A DNA stretch of 64,000 nucleotides from Bacteroidota bacterium (GTDB taxonomy: Bacteria; Bacteroidota; Bacteroidia; 2-12-FULL-35-15). Below the pieces are notes generated by a model. It did no database searches and was not told the origin of the DNA. It saw only the letters and a list, made by a program, of their open reading frames with translations. Shown here piece by piece: positions 7,872 to 15,136 of the stretch (its first letter is position 1; each line of letters starts with the position of its first letter). Made by a program: the position numbers and the translations under genes. The stretch covers positions 431,616 to 495,615 of the forward strand of contig JAOQAE010000004.1 of assembly GCA_025963725.1 (NCBI GenBank). The letters are read 5' to 3'.

Positions 7872-8531
7872 ATGCTCAAAAAAAATATCATTATCCCTAA
7901 AACTGCGCGCTACTTTCTGTCGGCAGAGCCTTCCGGCAATATAGAAGAAATCTGGTTCGTGTGCCACGGCTATGCGCAGCTGGCGAATTATTTCATAAAG
8001 AACTTCGAAGCGTTGAATACGGGGAAGGCGCTCGTGGTTGCTCCCGAAGCGCTGAACCGCTTTTATTGGAACGGTTTCTCCGGAAAGGTTGTCGCCTCGT
8101 GGATGACAAAGGAAGACCGCGAGGACGAGATCCGCGATTACGTGGCCTACCTGGATGCTGTGTACCAGGAAGTGCTTTCGCAGCTGGAAAATAAGAATGT
8201 AAAAATAACCGTGCTCGGCTTTTCACAAGGCACGGCCACCGTATGCCGCTGGCTTGCCAATGGGCGGTCACATGCCGATAATATGGTATTGTGGGCAGGC
8301 GCTTTTCCCGCCGATATGGACCTGCAATTGAACAAAGCCGTGTTTAACGAGATGCGAACAGTGCTTGTGACCGGCGACCAGGATGAATTTATAAAGGAAG
8401 AGCAAGTGAAAGAGCATGAGCAGCTGCTGAAGGAGAATGGCATCAGCCATGAAGTGCTGCGCTTTAGCGGCAGGCACGAGATCAGGGAGGAAACGTTGCT
8501 GGAGCTGGCATCCCGGTTAAGGGGCGCTTAA
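7872..8531 (+). CDS. Alpha/beta hydrolase, phospholipase/carboxylesterase-like
   Basis: A 219-aa cytoplasmic protein with the fold of the phospholipase/carboxylesterase family. The nucleophile elbow is GFSQGTAT, the acid is probably in VTGDQDEFI, and the His is in SGRHEI near the C-terminus. An early WFVCHGYAQ segment gives the oxyanion-hole strand. The length is normal for this esterase group. The physiological ester is unknown. The gene ends convergently with the 8517-8945 gene and overlaps it by 15 bases, so each stop codon lies within the other gene's coding strand. Confidence 0.88.
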   Translation: MLKKNIIIPKTARYFLSAEPSGNIEEIWFVCHGYAQLANYFIKNFEALNTGKALVVAPEALNRFYWNGFSGKVVASWMTKEDREDEIRDYVAYLDAVYQEVLSQLENKNVKITVLGFSQGTATVCRWLANGRSHADNMVLWAGAFPADMDLQLNKAVFNEMRTVLVTGDQDEFIKEEQVKEHEQLLKENGISHEVLRFSGRHEIREETLLELASRLRGA

Positions 8532-8945
8532 GAATGTTTTCAGCCATTCTACGGCTTTCTCCTCGTCGTTGAACAGCCGCGTTGGCCGTGCTGGCTTGTT
8601 AAAGCTCAGGTACATGTTGCCGACAAGCCGTTGGGCAAAGGAGCGGGTCACATAGGCTTCCGCCATGGCAAAAGGATCCGATTCCGGAGTTGCGATATAA
8701 GCCCTTGCTTCGGGCGTAGGCAGTATGTATTCGCTTACAAGGATCAGCAGGGGGAACCGCTTTCCGCTTCCCAGCTCTTCCAGCGTATCCACGATCAGCT
8801 TTACATGCTGCACATCAATGTCTTCTTCGCCGCTGATGTTTACCTGCGCAAGGCCATCGATACGGATGGCAACGGAGATCACATCAAACTTTTTTTCAGA
8901 AAGGATCCTGACCTGCTGCTGTTTCAGCTGAAGCGCTCCGCTCAT
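8517..8945 (-). CDS. DUF7793-like protein (STAS-related)
   Basis: A 142-aa soluble protein starting MSGALQLKQQQ. The order VISVAIRIDG, VQHVKLIVDTLEELG, FPLLILVSEY, ARAYIATPESDPFAMAEAY and VGNMYLSFNKPARPTRLFNDEEKAVEWL is the layout of Bacteroidota proteins that resemble SpoIIAA/STAS folds, some annotated as DUF7793. No catalytic residues are evident. A longer frame starts 14 codons upstream but would run into the SRPBCC gene; with the ATG at 8945 only one base separates the two genes, so they form a tight operon. Fold assignment moderate, function unknown. Confidence 0.7.
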   Translation of the reverse strand: MSGALQLKQQQVRILSEKKFDVISVAIRIDGLAQVNISGEEDIDVQHVKLIVDTLEELGSGKRFPLLILVSEYILPTPEARAYIATPESDPFAMAEAYVTRSFAQRLVGNMYLSFNKPARPTRLFNDEEKAVEWLKTFLSAP

Positions 8946-8946
8946 G

Positions 8947-9501
8947 TTATTCGGCAGCCGCAGCCGGTGCTGCAGGCATTGATTCACAGTGCTTCTTCAG
9001 GCCAGCCAGCGTTTTTTCAAAGTCGCCTCCAAGCATGCCGTCCATCATTAATCCCGGAACCCTGCCGAAAAATCCCATGTCCATGTCCATATAAGTGGTG
9101 GCGATGCAGCCGTTGCCCTCATTCCTGAATTTCCAGCCGCCGCGGCTTGTTCCCATGCCTTCAAATTCAAGGTCGGTAAGGATCAGCGTATCAGGCTTGC
9201 TTTCAACAATAGTGATGTTCCCGTGGCCAACGTTCTCGTTGTCGCTGGTCCAGAGGTGCTTTGCGCCAACGCCGCTCTCAGGGCCTTCATAGGTTGATTT
9301 CATGGCAGGGTCGATGTTGTCCCAATACGACCATTGCGGCCAGTTATGAAAGTTGTTTACCTGTGAGAATGCAACAGATGCAGGCACATTGATCTGCGTG
9401 GAGCGCTCAACGCGCACGTTCGAAGGCAGGAAGAGCGAAACAATGAGAAAGAGTGCAACAAGCACAAGCAAGGCGATACCTATTTTCTTCAGGATCTTCA
9501 T
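8947..9501 (-). CDS. Membrane-anchored SRPBCC (START-like) protein
   Basis: A 184-aa protein with one N-terminal membrane anchor (IGIALLVLVALFLIVSLFL) followed by a SRPBCC/polyketide-cyclase-like domain. Family marks are NVRVERSTQINVPASVAF, FHNWPQWSYWDNIDP and YEGPESGVGAKHLW, the usual start of AHSA1/START-like domains, which form a deep hydrophobic pocket. The ligand is unknown. The C-terminus is Ala-rich and disordered (PAAPAAAAE). It is the first gene of a two-gene unit with the DUF7793-like protein one base downstream. Confidence 0.85.
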   Translation of the reverse strand: MKILKKIGIALLVLVALFLIVSLFLPSNVRVERSTQINVPASVAFSQVNNFHNWPQWSYWDNIDPAMKSTYEGPESGVGAKHLWTSDNENVGHGNITIVESKPDTLILTDLEFEGMGTSRGGWKFRNEGNGCIATTYMDMDMGFFGRVPGLMMDGMLGGDFEKTLAGLKKHCESMPAAPAAAAE

Positions 9502-9638
9502 TTTGTTGATGTGTTAAGGTTCAGAATGTTGCCGCTTTAACGGCAGGAATATTTATGGCCGGGGTGCTACCGCTTGACCTGACGAATATATAAAGATTTA
9601 ATGATTATCATAAGGTTTGCTAAGATTTTAATGCAGAA

Positions 9639-9676
9639 CGTCATTGCGATCCGCCACGGCGGAGAAGCAATCTCAT
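9639..9676 (+). repeat. Repeat family B, copy 1 (single arm)
   Basis: CGTCATTGCGA...GAAGCAATCTC matches the arm of the perfect palindrome at 51470-51537, here with an internal CCGCCACGGCGG hairpin. Confidence 0.7.
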
Positions 9677-9760
9677 TATAGTAATTGCCCTTCTGCCGCC
9701 CGGAATGATGTTTCCTGATTTTATCTGAATTAAATGTACATACATGCAATGTGATTTACG

Positions 9761-9768
9761 TAACTTTG
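9761..9768 (+). promoter_or_regulatory. -7 box of the ABC exporter gene
   Basis: TAACTTTG matches TAnnTTTG 18 bases before the ATG at 9787. No clear -33 TTTG is seen at the expected spacing. Confidence 0.45.
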
Positions 9769-9786
9769 CGGAAATTTTTCTGACAG

Positions 9787-11547
9787 ATGAAATTACTCTA
9801 TACATATTTAAAAAGATACCGCTGGCTGGTGCTGCTGGCATTGGTTTTAGCCGCTGTTAACCAGGTGTTCTCCCTGCTGGATCCCTATATCTTCAGTTTG
9901 ATCGTAGATAATTACGCAACCACGCCTCATTTGAAAACGGAGCATCATGAAGTGCTGAACAAGGCGCAGTATGTGAAAGGCGTTGGTTTCCTGATCTTAT
10001 TGGCCATGGGCGTTGCGATGGTTTCGAGGATCGCCAAAAATTTCCAGGATTATTATGTGAATGTGATCACGCAGAAGCTGGGCGCGCAGATCTATTCCGA
10101 CGGGCTGCAGCATTCGCTGGAGCTGCCTTACCAGGTGTTCGAGGACCAGCGCAGCGGTGAAACCCTTGGCAAGCTGCAGAAGGTAAGGGCCGATGTGGAG
10201 AAGCTCATCATGGCTTTCGTGAGTGTTTTATTTACATCGCTTGTGGGGGTTGTATTTGTGATGATCTATGCGATCAAGATCCATTGGCTTATTGCAGTGG
10301 TTTACTTTTCAGCAGTACCAATTTTAGGGTTCATTACTTCTGTGCTGAGCAAAAAAATAAAAGTGATCCAGAAGAAGATCGTGGGCCAGACAACCGCATT
10401 GGCAGGTTCTACAACCGAATCGCTCCGGAACATAGAGCTGGTGAAAAGCCTCGGCCTTGCCGACCAGGAGATCAAGCGCCTGAACGGGACCACGCTGAAG
10501 ATCCTCGGACTGGAATTAAAGAAAGTGCGTTACATCCGCAGCATCAGCTTTATCCAGGGCACCTTTGTAAACTTCCTGAGAAGCGTGATCCTGTTTATTT
10601 TATTGTATTTTATTTTCGGCGATGTGCTCACACTCGGACAGTTGTTTTCCATGCAGATCTATTCCTTCTTTATTTTCGGGCCTTTGCAGGAATTAGGGAA
10701 CATCATCAACGTGTACCGTGAAGCGGAGGTGTCGCTCGATAATTTTCAGTCGATCCTCGACACGCCGAAGGAAGTGAAGCCGAAAAGCCCTGTAAACATT
10801 AATGGAATGGAGATGCTGAAGTTCGACAATGTAACGTTCAAGCACCAGACTGCTTCCAACAATGCGCTGGAGAAGATCAGCTTTGATGTGCAGAAGGGCG
10901 AAACCATTGCATTTGTGGGGCCTTCCGGCTCCGGTAAAACAACGCTGGTGAAGCTGCTGGTGGGATTGTACCAGCCGCTCGGCGGAGATATTTTTTATAA
11001 CAATAACAGCAGCAAGGTGGTTGACCTCGACCAGCTGCGTTCGCAGATCGGCTTTGTAACGCAGGATACACAGCTGTTCTCGGGCACCATCAAGGAGAAT
11101 TTATTATTCGTTGCTCCCGGCGCAAGCGATGCGGAATGCATGGATGTGCTGAACAAAGCGGCCTGCCAGAGCCTGCTGGCGCGTGCCGATAACGGGATCG
11201 ATACCATGATCGGCGAAGGCGGAGTAAAAGTATCGGGAGGAGAGAAGCAGCGCCTGTCGATCGCGCGTGCATTGCTGCGCAAGCCTTCACTGCTTGTGTT
11301 TGATGAGGCTACATCGGCGCTCGATTCATTAACGGAAGAAGAGATCGGGAAAACGATCCGTACGCTGTCGAAGAATGAGAATCACATGACCATCATCATC
11401 GCGCACAGGCTAAGCACCATTATGCATGCCGACAGGATCTTTGTGCTTGAGAAAGGAACTATTATCGAGCAGGGCAAACATGAAGACCTGCTGCAGCATA
11501 AAGGATTGTATTATGCGATGTGGAGGCAGCAGATCGGGGAGAGGTAG
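9787..11547 (+). CDS. ABC exporter, fused membrane and ATPase domains
   Basis: A 586-aa half-transporter with a six-helix type I exporter membrane domain (about residues 1-330) and an ATPase domain. Walker A is GPSGSGKTT with K384, the signature is VSGGEKQR, Walker B is LLVFDEATSALD, and the switch His is in IIAHRLST. The protein should work as a homodimer or with another half-transporter, exporting a lipid, drug or peptide; MsbA- and multidrug-type members cannot be told apart here. It is monocistronic, with an opposite-strand gene starting two bases after its stop. Confidence 0.93.
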   Translation: MKLLYTYLKRYRWLVLLALVLAAVNQVFSLLDPYIFSLIVDNYATTPHLKTEHHEVLNKAQYVKGVGFLILLAMGVAMVSRIAKNFQDYYVNVITQKLGAQIYSDGLQHSLELPYQVFEDQRSGETLGKLQKVRADVEKLIMAFVSVLFTSLVGVVFVMIYAIKIHWLIAVVYFSAVPILGFITSVLSKKIKVIQKKIVGQTTALAGSTTESLRNIELVKSLGLADQEIKRLNGTTLKILGLELKKVRYIRSISFIQGTFVNFLRSVILFILLYFIFGDVLTLGQLFSMQIYSFFIFGPLQELGNIINVYREAEVSLDNFQSILDTPKEVKPKSPVNINGMEMLKFDNVTFKHQTASNNALEKISFDVQKGETIAFVGPSGSGKTTLVKLLVGLYQPLGGDIFYNNNSSKVVDLDQLRSQIGFVTQDTQLFSGTIKENLLFVAPGASDAECMDVLNKAACQSLLARADNGIDTMIGEGGVKVSGGEKQRLSIARALLRKPSLLVFDEATSALDSLTEEEIGKTIRTLSKNENHMTIIIAHRLSTIMHADRIFVLEKGTIIEQGKHEDLLQHKGLYYAMWRQQIGER

Positions 11548-11549
11548 AG

Positions 11550-12191
11550 CTAGTTTTTCCTTTTCAGCCAGTCCGGTGGATCCACCACGATAGGGCAGAA
11601 GCTGTTGCCGAACAGCACCTTCTTTTTATCAAAGCCGCCCAGCTTGTTATCGTAGATCAGGCAGTAATATCCTTTTGCATAATTGGAGATGTCTACAGAG
11701 TTGCCGTAACCCTGCTTGGCGATAGCGCCGTAGGGATTGTAAATAATGAAATAGGTGTCTGCCGTAAATGTAATGGTCTGGTTATGGTCCACCACGGCAT
11801 AGCTTACAGGTTCCTTCTTTGAATAATAGCTCACCGCATCGGAGAACCTGCTGATCTTGTCGTATCCTTTCTGGCGCACGCGGAATTTATTTTCACCGCT
11901 GCTTAAAATAACGGGAACAGAATAGGAATTCGGTGTCGGGCTCCCGATCCCGGTTACTTCGCCCACCTTCACCCATTTATCAAAAATGAATTGCTCCACG
12001 ATGTACGGCAGGGAGCCGTGCTCATTGGTAGCTGTCCAGCTTACCATGCCATCCTTGCTGATCTTAAACGACTGAACCACAAAGGTTGCAATGATCTTTT
12101 CCGATTTGCTATCGTTTCCGCCCTCCGGTGTTTTAAAGGCAGCCGAAAGAATGACTACTGAAAGTAATATCGCATAAAGCGCTCGTTTCAT
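11550..12191 (-). CDS. Secreted protein of unknown function with a sorting-domain-like segment
   Basis: A 213-aa protein with signal peptide MKRALYAILLSVVILSAAF. The body contains fibronectin-like strands (IIATFVVQSFKISKDGMVSWTA, ENKFRVRQKGYDK). Residues about 145-190 (TYFIIYNPYGAIAKQGYG, then YAKGYYCLIYDNK) resemble the second half of a T9SS type A domain, but the YPNP start motif is missing and a basic tail follows, so I would not call it a T9SS cargo protein. It lies alone on the minus strand, convergent with the ABC exporter gene. Confidence 0.6.
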   Translation of the reverse strand: MKRALYAILLSVVILSAAFKTPEGGNDSKSEKIIATFVVQSFKISKDGMVSWTATNEHGSLPYIVEQFIFDKWVKVGEVTGIGSPTPNSYSVPVILSSGENKFRVRQKGYDKISRFSDAVSYYSKKEPVSYAVVDHNQTITFTADTYFIIYNPYGAIAKQGYGNSVDISNYAKGYYCLIYDNKLGGFDKKKVLFGNSFCPIVVDPPDWLKRKN

Positions 12192-12263
12192 GGTGGTTAT
12201 ATTTATGGTTATAACACAGCAAAAGTAGAGCAGGAAAAAAAGAGAATAACCCCGGCGATTTTA

Positions 12264-12309
12264 TTTAATTAACATTTCAGTGTTAATATCTGCTGAAACA
12301 TTAATTAAA
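12264..12309. repeat. Imperfect palindrome in an AT-rich spacer
   Basis: Two 17-base arms (12264-12280 and 12293-12309) are complementary except at two positions and enclose 12 bases. The arms contain TTTAATTAA and CATTTCAG. There is no T tract, so it looks more like an operator or mobile repeat than a terminator. The rest of the spacer 12192-12404 is AT-rich without ORFs. Confidence 0.5.
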
Positions 12310-12404
12310 TCAATACGATCATCAATTGTTAATACTGTTAATAACTCTGAACAGTAAGGCAGGGGATGATCTCCGGGCACTTCGGGAAAGCAGAAAATTA
12401 AGAA

Positions 12405-12824
12405 TTAAGGATTCATAAGCCTTTCAAGCGACCTGAAGATGTCAGTATGCGCTTTTTTAATGGTATGAAGGAGAATACGGGCAATAACGGTGATCGCTTT
12501 CACGTCCACCTGCTCTGTAATGGTGGTATAGCCATTCCCGTCTTCCGAGAAGCTGAAGCGGATCTGCAGGTCAACGCCTTTGCGCACATGGGAATTGTAA
12601 GTGATGGTCCCGTCAGTCTCGGCCACTTCAACGGTATATTCCGGCTTCATGGGAATAAAGCCGAGCAGCAATACGCTTTCATTGATGTAAAAGGTATTTG
12701 TGCCGGTTTTTGTCACTTTCTGCATCAGCGGGTGCAGTTCCCCGAATTTTTCAAAATCCAGGAAATAAGGATAAAGCTCCGCTTTGGCAGCTTTGATGCG
12801 GGTATGCAGGGTGATGCTATGCAT
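12405..12824 (-). CDS. SRPBCC-family protein
   Basis: A 139-aa soluble protein. Features of the START/SRPBCC fold are an opening strand (HSITLHTRIKAA) and helix (AELYPYFLDFEKFGELHPLM), several central strands (YTVEVAETDGTITYNSHV, LQIRFSFSEDGNGYTTITEQVDV), and a long C-terminal helix ending FRSLERLM. No signal or membrane segment is visible. Ligand and role are unknown. The start codon lies inside the last codons of the small ORF at 12817-12969 (ATGCATAG), which suggests translational coupling if that ORF is real. Confidence 0.75.
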   Translation of the reverse strand: MHSITLHTRIKAAKAELYPYFLDFEKFGELHPLMQKVTKTGTNTFYINESVLLLGFIPMKPEYTVEVAETDGTITYNSHVRKGVDLQIRFSFSEDGNGYTTITEQVDVKAITVIARILLHTIKKAHTDIFRSLERLMNP

Positions 12825-12969
12825 TGGCCAGTCCTCCTTCCGCCATTTTATCAGAGATCACTTTTATAGCGCGTTGTTTGTATAACCGTTTGAATATCAG
12901 AAAATTATTTGTATTTCTTCGTATAAATACGCTTGTGTGGGCAATACAGGGGAGGAACGTTTTTTTCAT
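12817..12969 (-). CDS. Candidate 50-aa small protein coupled to the SRPBCC gene
   Basis: A frame begins MKKTFLPCIAHTSVFIRRNT at 12969 and ends GLANA with TAG at 12817-12819. A minus-strand -7 box (12996-12989) lies 20 bases upstream of the ATG. The stop overlaps the start of the SRPBCC gene by eight bases. The product is basic with no clear signal peptide or membrane span. It could be a genuine small protein, a leader peptide that controls its neighbour, or chance; I recognise no family. Confidence 0.4.
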   Translation of the reverse strand: MKKTFLPCIAHTSVFIRRNTNNFLIFKRLYKQRAIKVISDKMAEGGLANA

Positions 12970-12988
12970 AAGATAATATATCTGCCCG

Positions 12989-12996
12989 CAAATTTA
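12989..12996 (-). promoter_or_regulatory. -7 box upstream of the 50-aa ORF and SRPBCC gene
   Basis: The minus strand reads TAAATTTG. It is the only good promoter-like match before the 12405-12969 unit. Confidence 0.4.
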
Positions 12997-13126
12997 CATT
13001 ATAATTTTTTAGAGGCGCATTTGGGGAATCATTTCCTCAGCCGCCTGAAAAAAAGGCCGGGCACCGAAATTTAGATGTCAACAGGACAAAAACTATAGCT
13101 ACAAAAACAAACATAAACGATATACT

Positions 13127-13540
13127 ATGCAAAATTTAGATCATTACTATAATTTATTTGTTGCGGCGGACAACCAGCTGTATGCTGAATCGCTGAAACA
13201 ATCGCTGGAAACTTCATTTGACAAGAATGTGAAAGTGGAGGCCTTCATCTCCAAAGAGGAGTGCATCAATTACATTGGAAAGCAGCATAAGCCCGACATC
13301 GTGTTGCTGGATTACAAATTGAACAAAAAATCGAACGAGAGCAACAGCACTTATACTGTCGACAGGATCAAGGAAATGAGCCCTGATACGATCGTGATCA
13401 TGATGTCGAACGAGGAAGATATGCCTTCCGCTGTTAAAGCCCTTCGTTATGGCGCTTATGACTATGTGATGAAAGACCGTTTTGCTTTTTCACACATCCG
13501 GGAAGCTGTTGAAAAATGCCTGGTGCCATCAAAATGTTAA
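13127..13540 (+). CDS. Stand-alone response-regulator receiver protein
   Basis: A 137-aa protein made only of a CheY-like receiver domain. The phospho-acceptor is D62 in IVLLDYKL, the conserved Ser/Thr position is S94 in IMMSNEED, and the Lys is K116 in YDYVMKD. The N-terminal acidic pair that binds magnesium is reduced: AADNQ has a single Asp (D15). An unusual charged insert (NKKSNESNSTYT) follows D62. There is no output domain, so it would act by protein-protein contact. No histidine kinase is nearby. A terminator follows at 13611. Confidence 0.88.
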   Translation: MQNLDHYYNLFVAADNQLYAESLKQSLETSFDKNVKVEAFISKEECINYIGKQHKPDIVLLDYKLNKKSNESNSTYTVDRIKEMSPDTIVIMMSNEEDMPSAVKALRYGAYDYVMKDRFAFSHIREAVEKCLVPSKC

Positions 13541-13610
13541 ACTTTTTTATTGCTTGAACAAAAATAAAAAACAGCCGGCTAAAACACCACCTGTTAGCCT
13601 GTAAATAAGG

Positions 13611-13641
13611 GAGGAGCTCATAAGGCTCCTCTTTTATTTTT
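13611..13641 (+). terminator. Rho-independent terminator after the receiver gene
   Basis: Stem GAGGAGC paired with GCTCCTC, then a T-rich run. Confidence 0.75.
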
Positions 13642-13769
13642 TACTATTCAGAGAATGGAGCGCAGGCCATTATGATTGTTATGATTTAACGGGATCTGAT
13701 CGTCGTCGACGAGTTAAATATGATTTGATGTACTGTGGTGTCAGGCGAGGGTCAAATTGTCGAAGTCTA

Positions 13770-13828
13770 CTTCTCGACTCCGCTCGAAGTGACTTTAAAG
13801 CGATCTCAGTTCGAGCGAAGTCGAGAAC
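13770..13828. repeat. Repeat family A, copies 3a (minus) and 3b (plus)
   Basis: 13770-13793 reads CTTCTCGA...TCGAAGTGAC (minus copy) and 13806-13828 reads TCAGTTCGAG...TCGAGAAC (plus copy), the same tail-to-tail arrangement as at 7718-7806. Confidence 0.7.
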
Positions 13829-13877
13829 GTTGGGTAAGCACTTAAACCGCGAATCATAGCAGATCTATGAATGCGCT

Positions 13878-15089
13878 CTATTCAAAATCCGCGTAAAGCA
13901 AATACTTTTTCCGGATCACCTTGAATTTTTTCAGCCCCTCCGCCCAGCTTGCGCGGATCTCGCTTTCGCTTTTTCCATCCTTGATCTGCTGCTGCAGCGT
14001 GGCATTGCCGGCATGGTAATTAAAATTCTCATCAAAAAAAGTGGTTTTGTCTGGCGTTCCTTCATACATCCCGATCAGCCAGAACAGGTAGATCTTCTTA
14101 TAATCCTTCATGTATTCATTTCCGAAATCAACAAGGTTGAATCCCTTGCATTCCTGTCCTTTGTATTTAGGCTCCATCGCACCCGTTTTTGGTTGCGGAA
14201 CAAAGGTGTATTGTCCTTTTGTAAATGCCGGATGCCCGATCACCTGGAAAGGCAGCTCCGTTCCGCGTCCTAAGGAAACTACAGTGCCTTCAAATAATCC
14301 CAGGCTGGGATATAAATAAACCGATGCCATGTTCGGCAGGTTTGGCGAAGGCTTCACGGGAAGCTCATACAGGTCGTTATGCGTATAGCCTTCCAGCGTG
14401 ATCACTTTCAGGTCGCATTTCACTCCGCCTTTCAGCCAGCCTTCTCCATTGATCATTTGCGCATATTCACCGATCGTCATCCCGTAAACCAGCGGCACAG
14501 GGTGCAATCCCAAAAACGATTTCCAGGCATCTTCCAGCACCGGCCCGTCAATATAATAGCCATTCGGGTTGGGCCTGTCGAGCACGATCAGCTGCTTTTT
14601 ATTCTCCGCGCAGGCTTCCATCACATAGTGCAGCGTGGAGAGGTAAGTGTAAAAGCGTACGCCCACATCCTGTATGTCGAAGATCACCACATCCACATCC
14701 TTCAGCTGTTCAGGGAAAGGCTTTTTGTTTTTGCCGTACAGCGAAATGATCGGCAGCCCGGTTTTGCTGTCCTTTTCCGATTTTACCTTTTCACCGGCAT
14801 CCACCAATCCACGGAAGCCATGCTCCGGGCAGAACACTTTCCGGATGTTCACTTTTAATTTCAGGAGTGAATCAACAAGGTGCGTAGTTTTAATGTTCGA
14901 GGACTGGTTGGCAACAATGGCAACGGATTTGCCCTGCAGCAGCGGAAGGTATTCCGAGGTGCGGTCGGCGCCCATTTTAATATCATTGAGGCCTTTTACT
15001 GTGTTTTCAACGGCAACAAGTCCCTGCGCTGCCGCACCTGTGAAGGTCAGCACGAGCATGAACAGGAGATATGCTTTATTCATCTTCAT
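13878..15089 (-). CDS. namZ: Exo-beta-N-acetylmuramidase, NamZ/DUF1343 family
   Basis: A 403-aa exported protein (signal KAYLLFMLVLTFTGAAAQ) that matches the DUF1343 family throughout. Diagnostic stretches are ADRTSEYLPLLQGKSVAIVANQSS, the CPEHGFRG loop, VVIFDIQDVGVRFYTYL, LDRPNPNGYYIDGP and PSPNLPNMASVYLYPSLGLFEGT. Characterised NamZ enzymes remove terminal N-acetylmuramic acid from peptidoglycan fragments, so the likely role is recycling or scavenging of wall sugars in the periplasm. Two in-frame ATGs lie close together (15089 and 15083) and either could be used. It is divergent from the LolC/E-like gene with a 47-base spacer. Confidence 0.9.
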   Translation of the reverse strand: MKMNKAYLLFMLVLTFTGAAAQGLVAVENTVKGLNDIKMGADRTSEYLPLLQGKSVAIVANQSSNIKTTHLVDSLLKLKVNIRKVFCPEHGFRGLVDAGEKVKSEKDSKTGLPIISLYGKNKKPFPEQLKDVDVVIFDIQDVGVRFYTYLSTLHYVMEACAENKKQLIVLDRPNPNGYYIDGPVLEDAWKSFLGLHPVPLVYGMTIGEYAQMINGEGWLKGGVKCDLKVITLEGYTHNDLYELPVKPSPNLPNMASVYLYPSLGLFEGTVVSLGRGTELPFQVIGHPAFTKGQYTFVPQPKTGAMEPKYKGQECKGFNLVDFGNEYMKDYKKIYLFWLIGMYEGTPDKTTFFDENFNYHAGNATLQQQIKDGKSESEIRASWAEGLKKFKVIRKKYLLYADFE

Positions 15090-15098
15090 TTAAAATAG

Positions 15099-15106
15099 TA
15101 CTTTTG
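15099..15106 (+). promoter_or_regulatory. -7 box of the LolC/E-like permease gene
   Basis: TACTTTTG matches TAnnTTTG about 30 bases upstream of the TTG start at 15137. Confidence 0.45.
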
Positions 15107-15136
15107 CCGTAGTTAAAGCATCAAAGCTAATAAAAA

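Larger units (their letters stand above)
9502..9786. other. Divergent intergenic region before the ABC exporter gene
   Basis: Between the SRPBCC and exporter genes there is a family B repeat (9639-9676) and a -7 box (9761-9768). The rest is AT-rich and shows no credible ORF. Confidence 0.5.
13541..13877. other. Intergenic region with terminator and family A repeats
   Basis: This 337-base gap holds the terminator at 13611-13641 and two family A copies at 13770-13828. 13642-13769 contains no gene that I can support, only a CGTCGTCGACGAG palindrome at about 13700. Confidence 0.6.

Noticed and set aside
13700-13769. A tRNA or small RNA in the gap before the NamZ gene
   Set aside because: I looked for a cloverleaf with a T-loop GTTCGAAnC; only the family A TTCGAG words occur and no acceptor stem can be paired.
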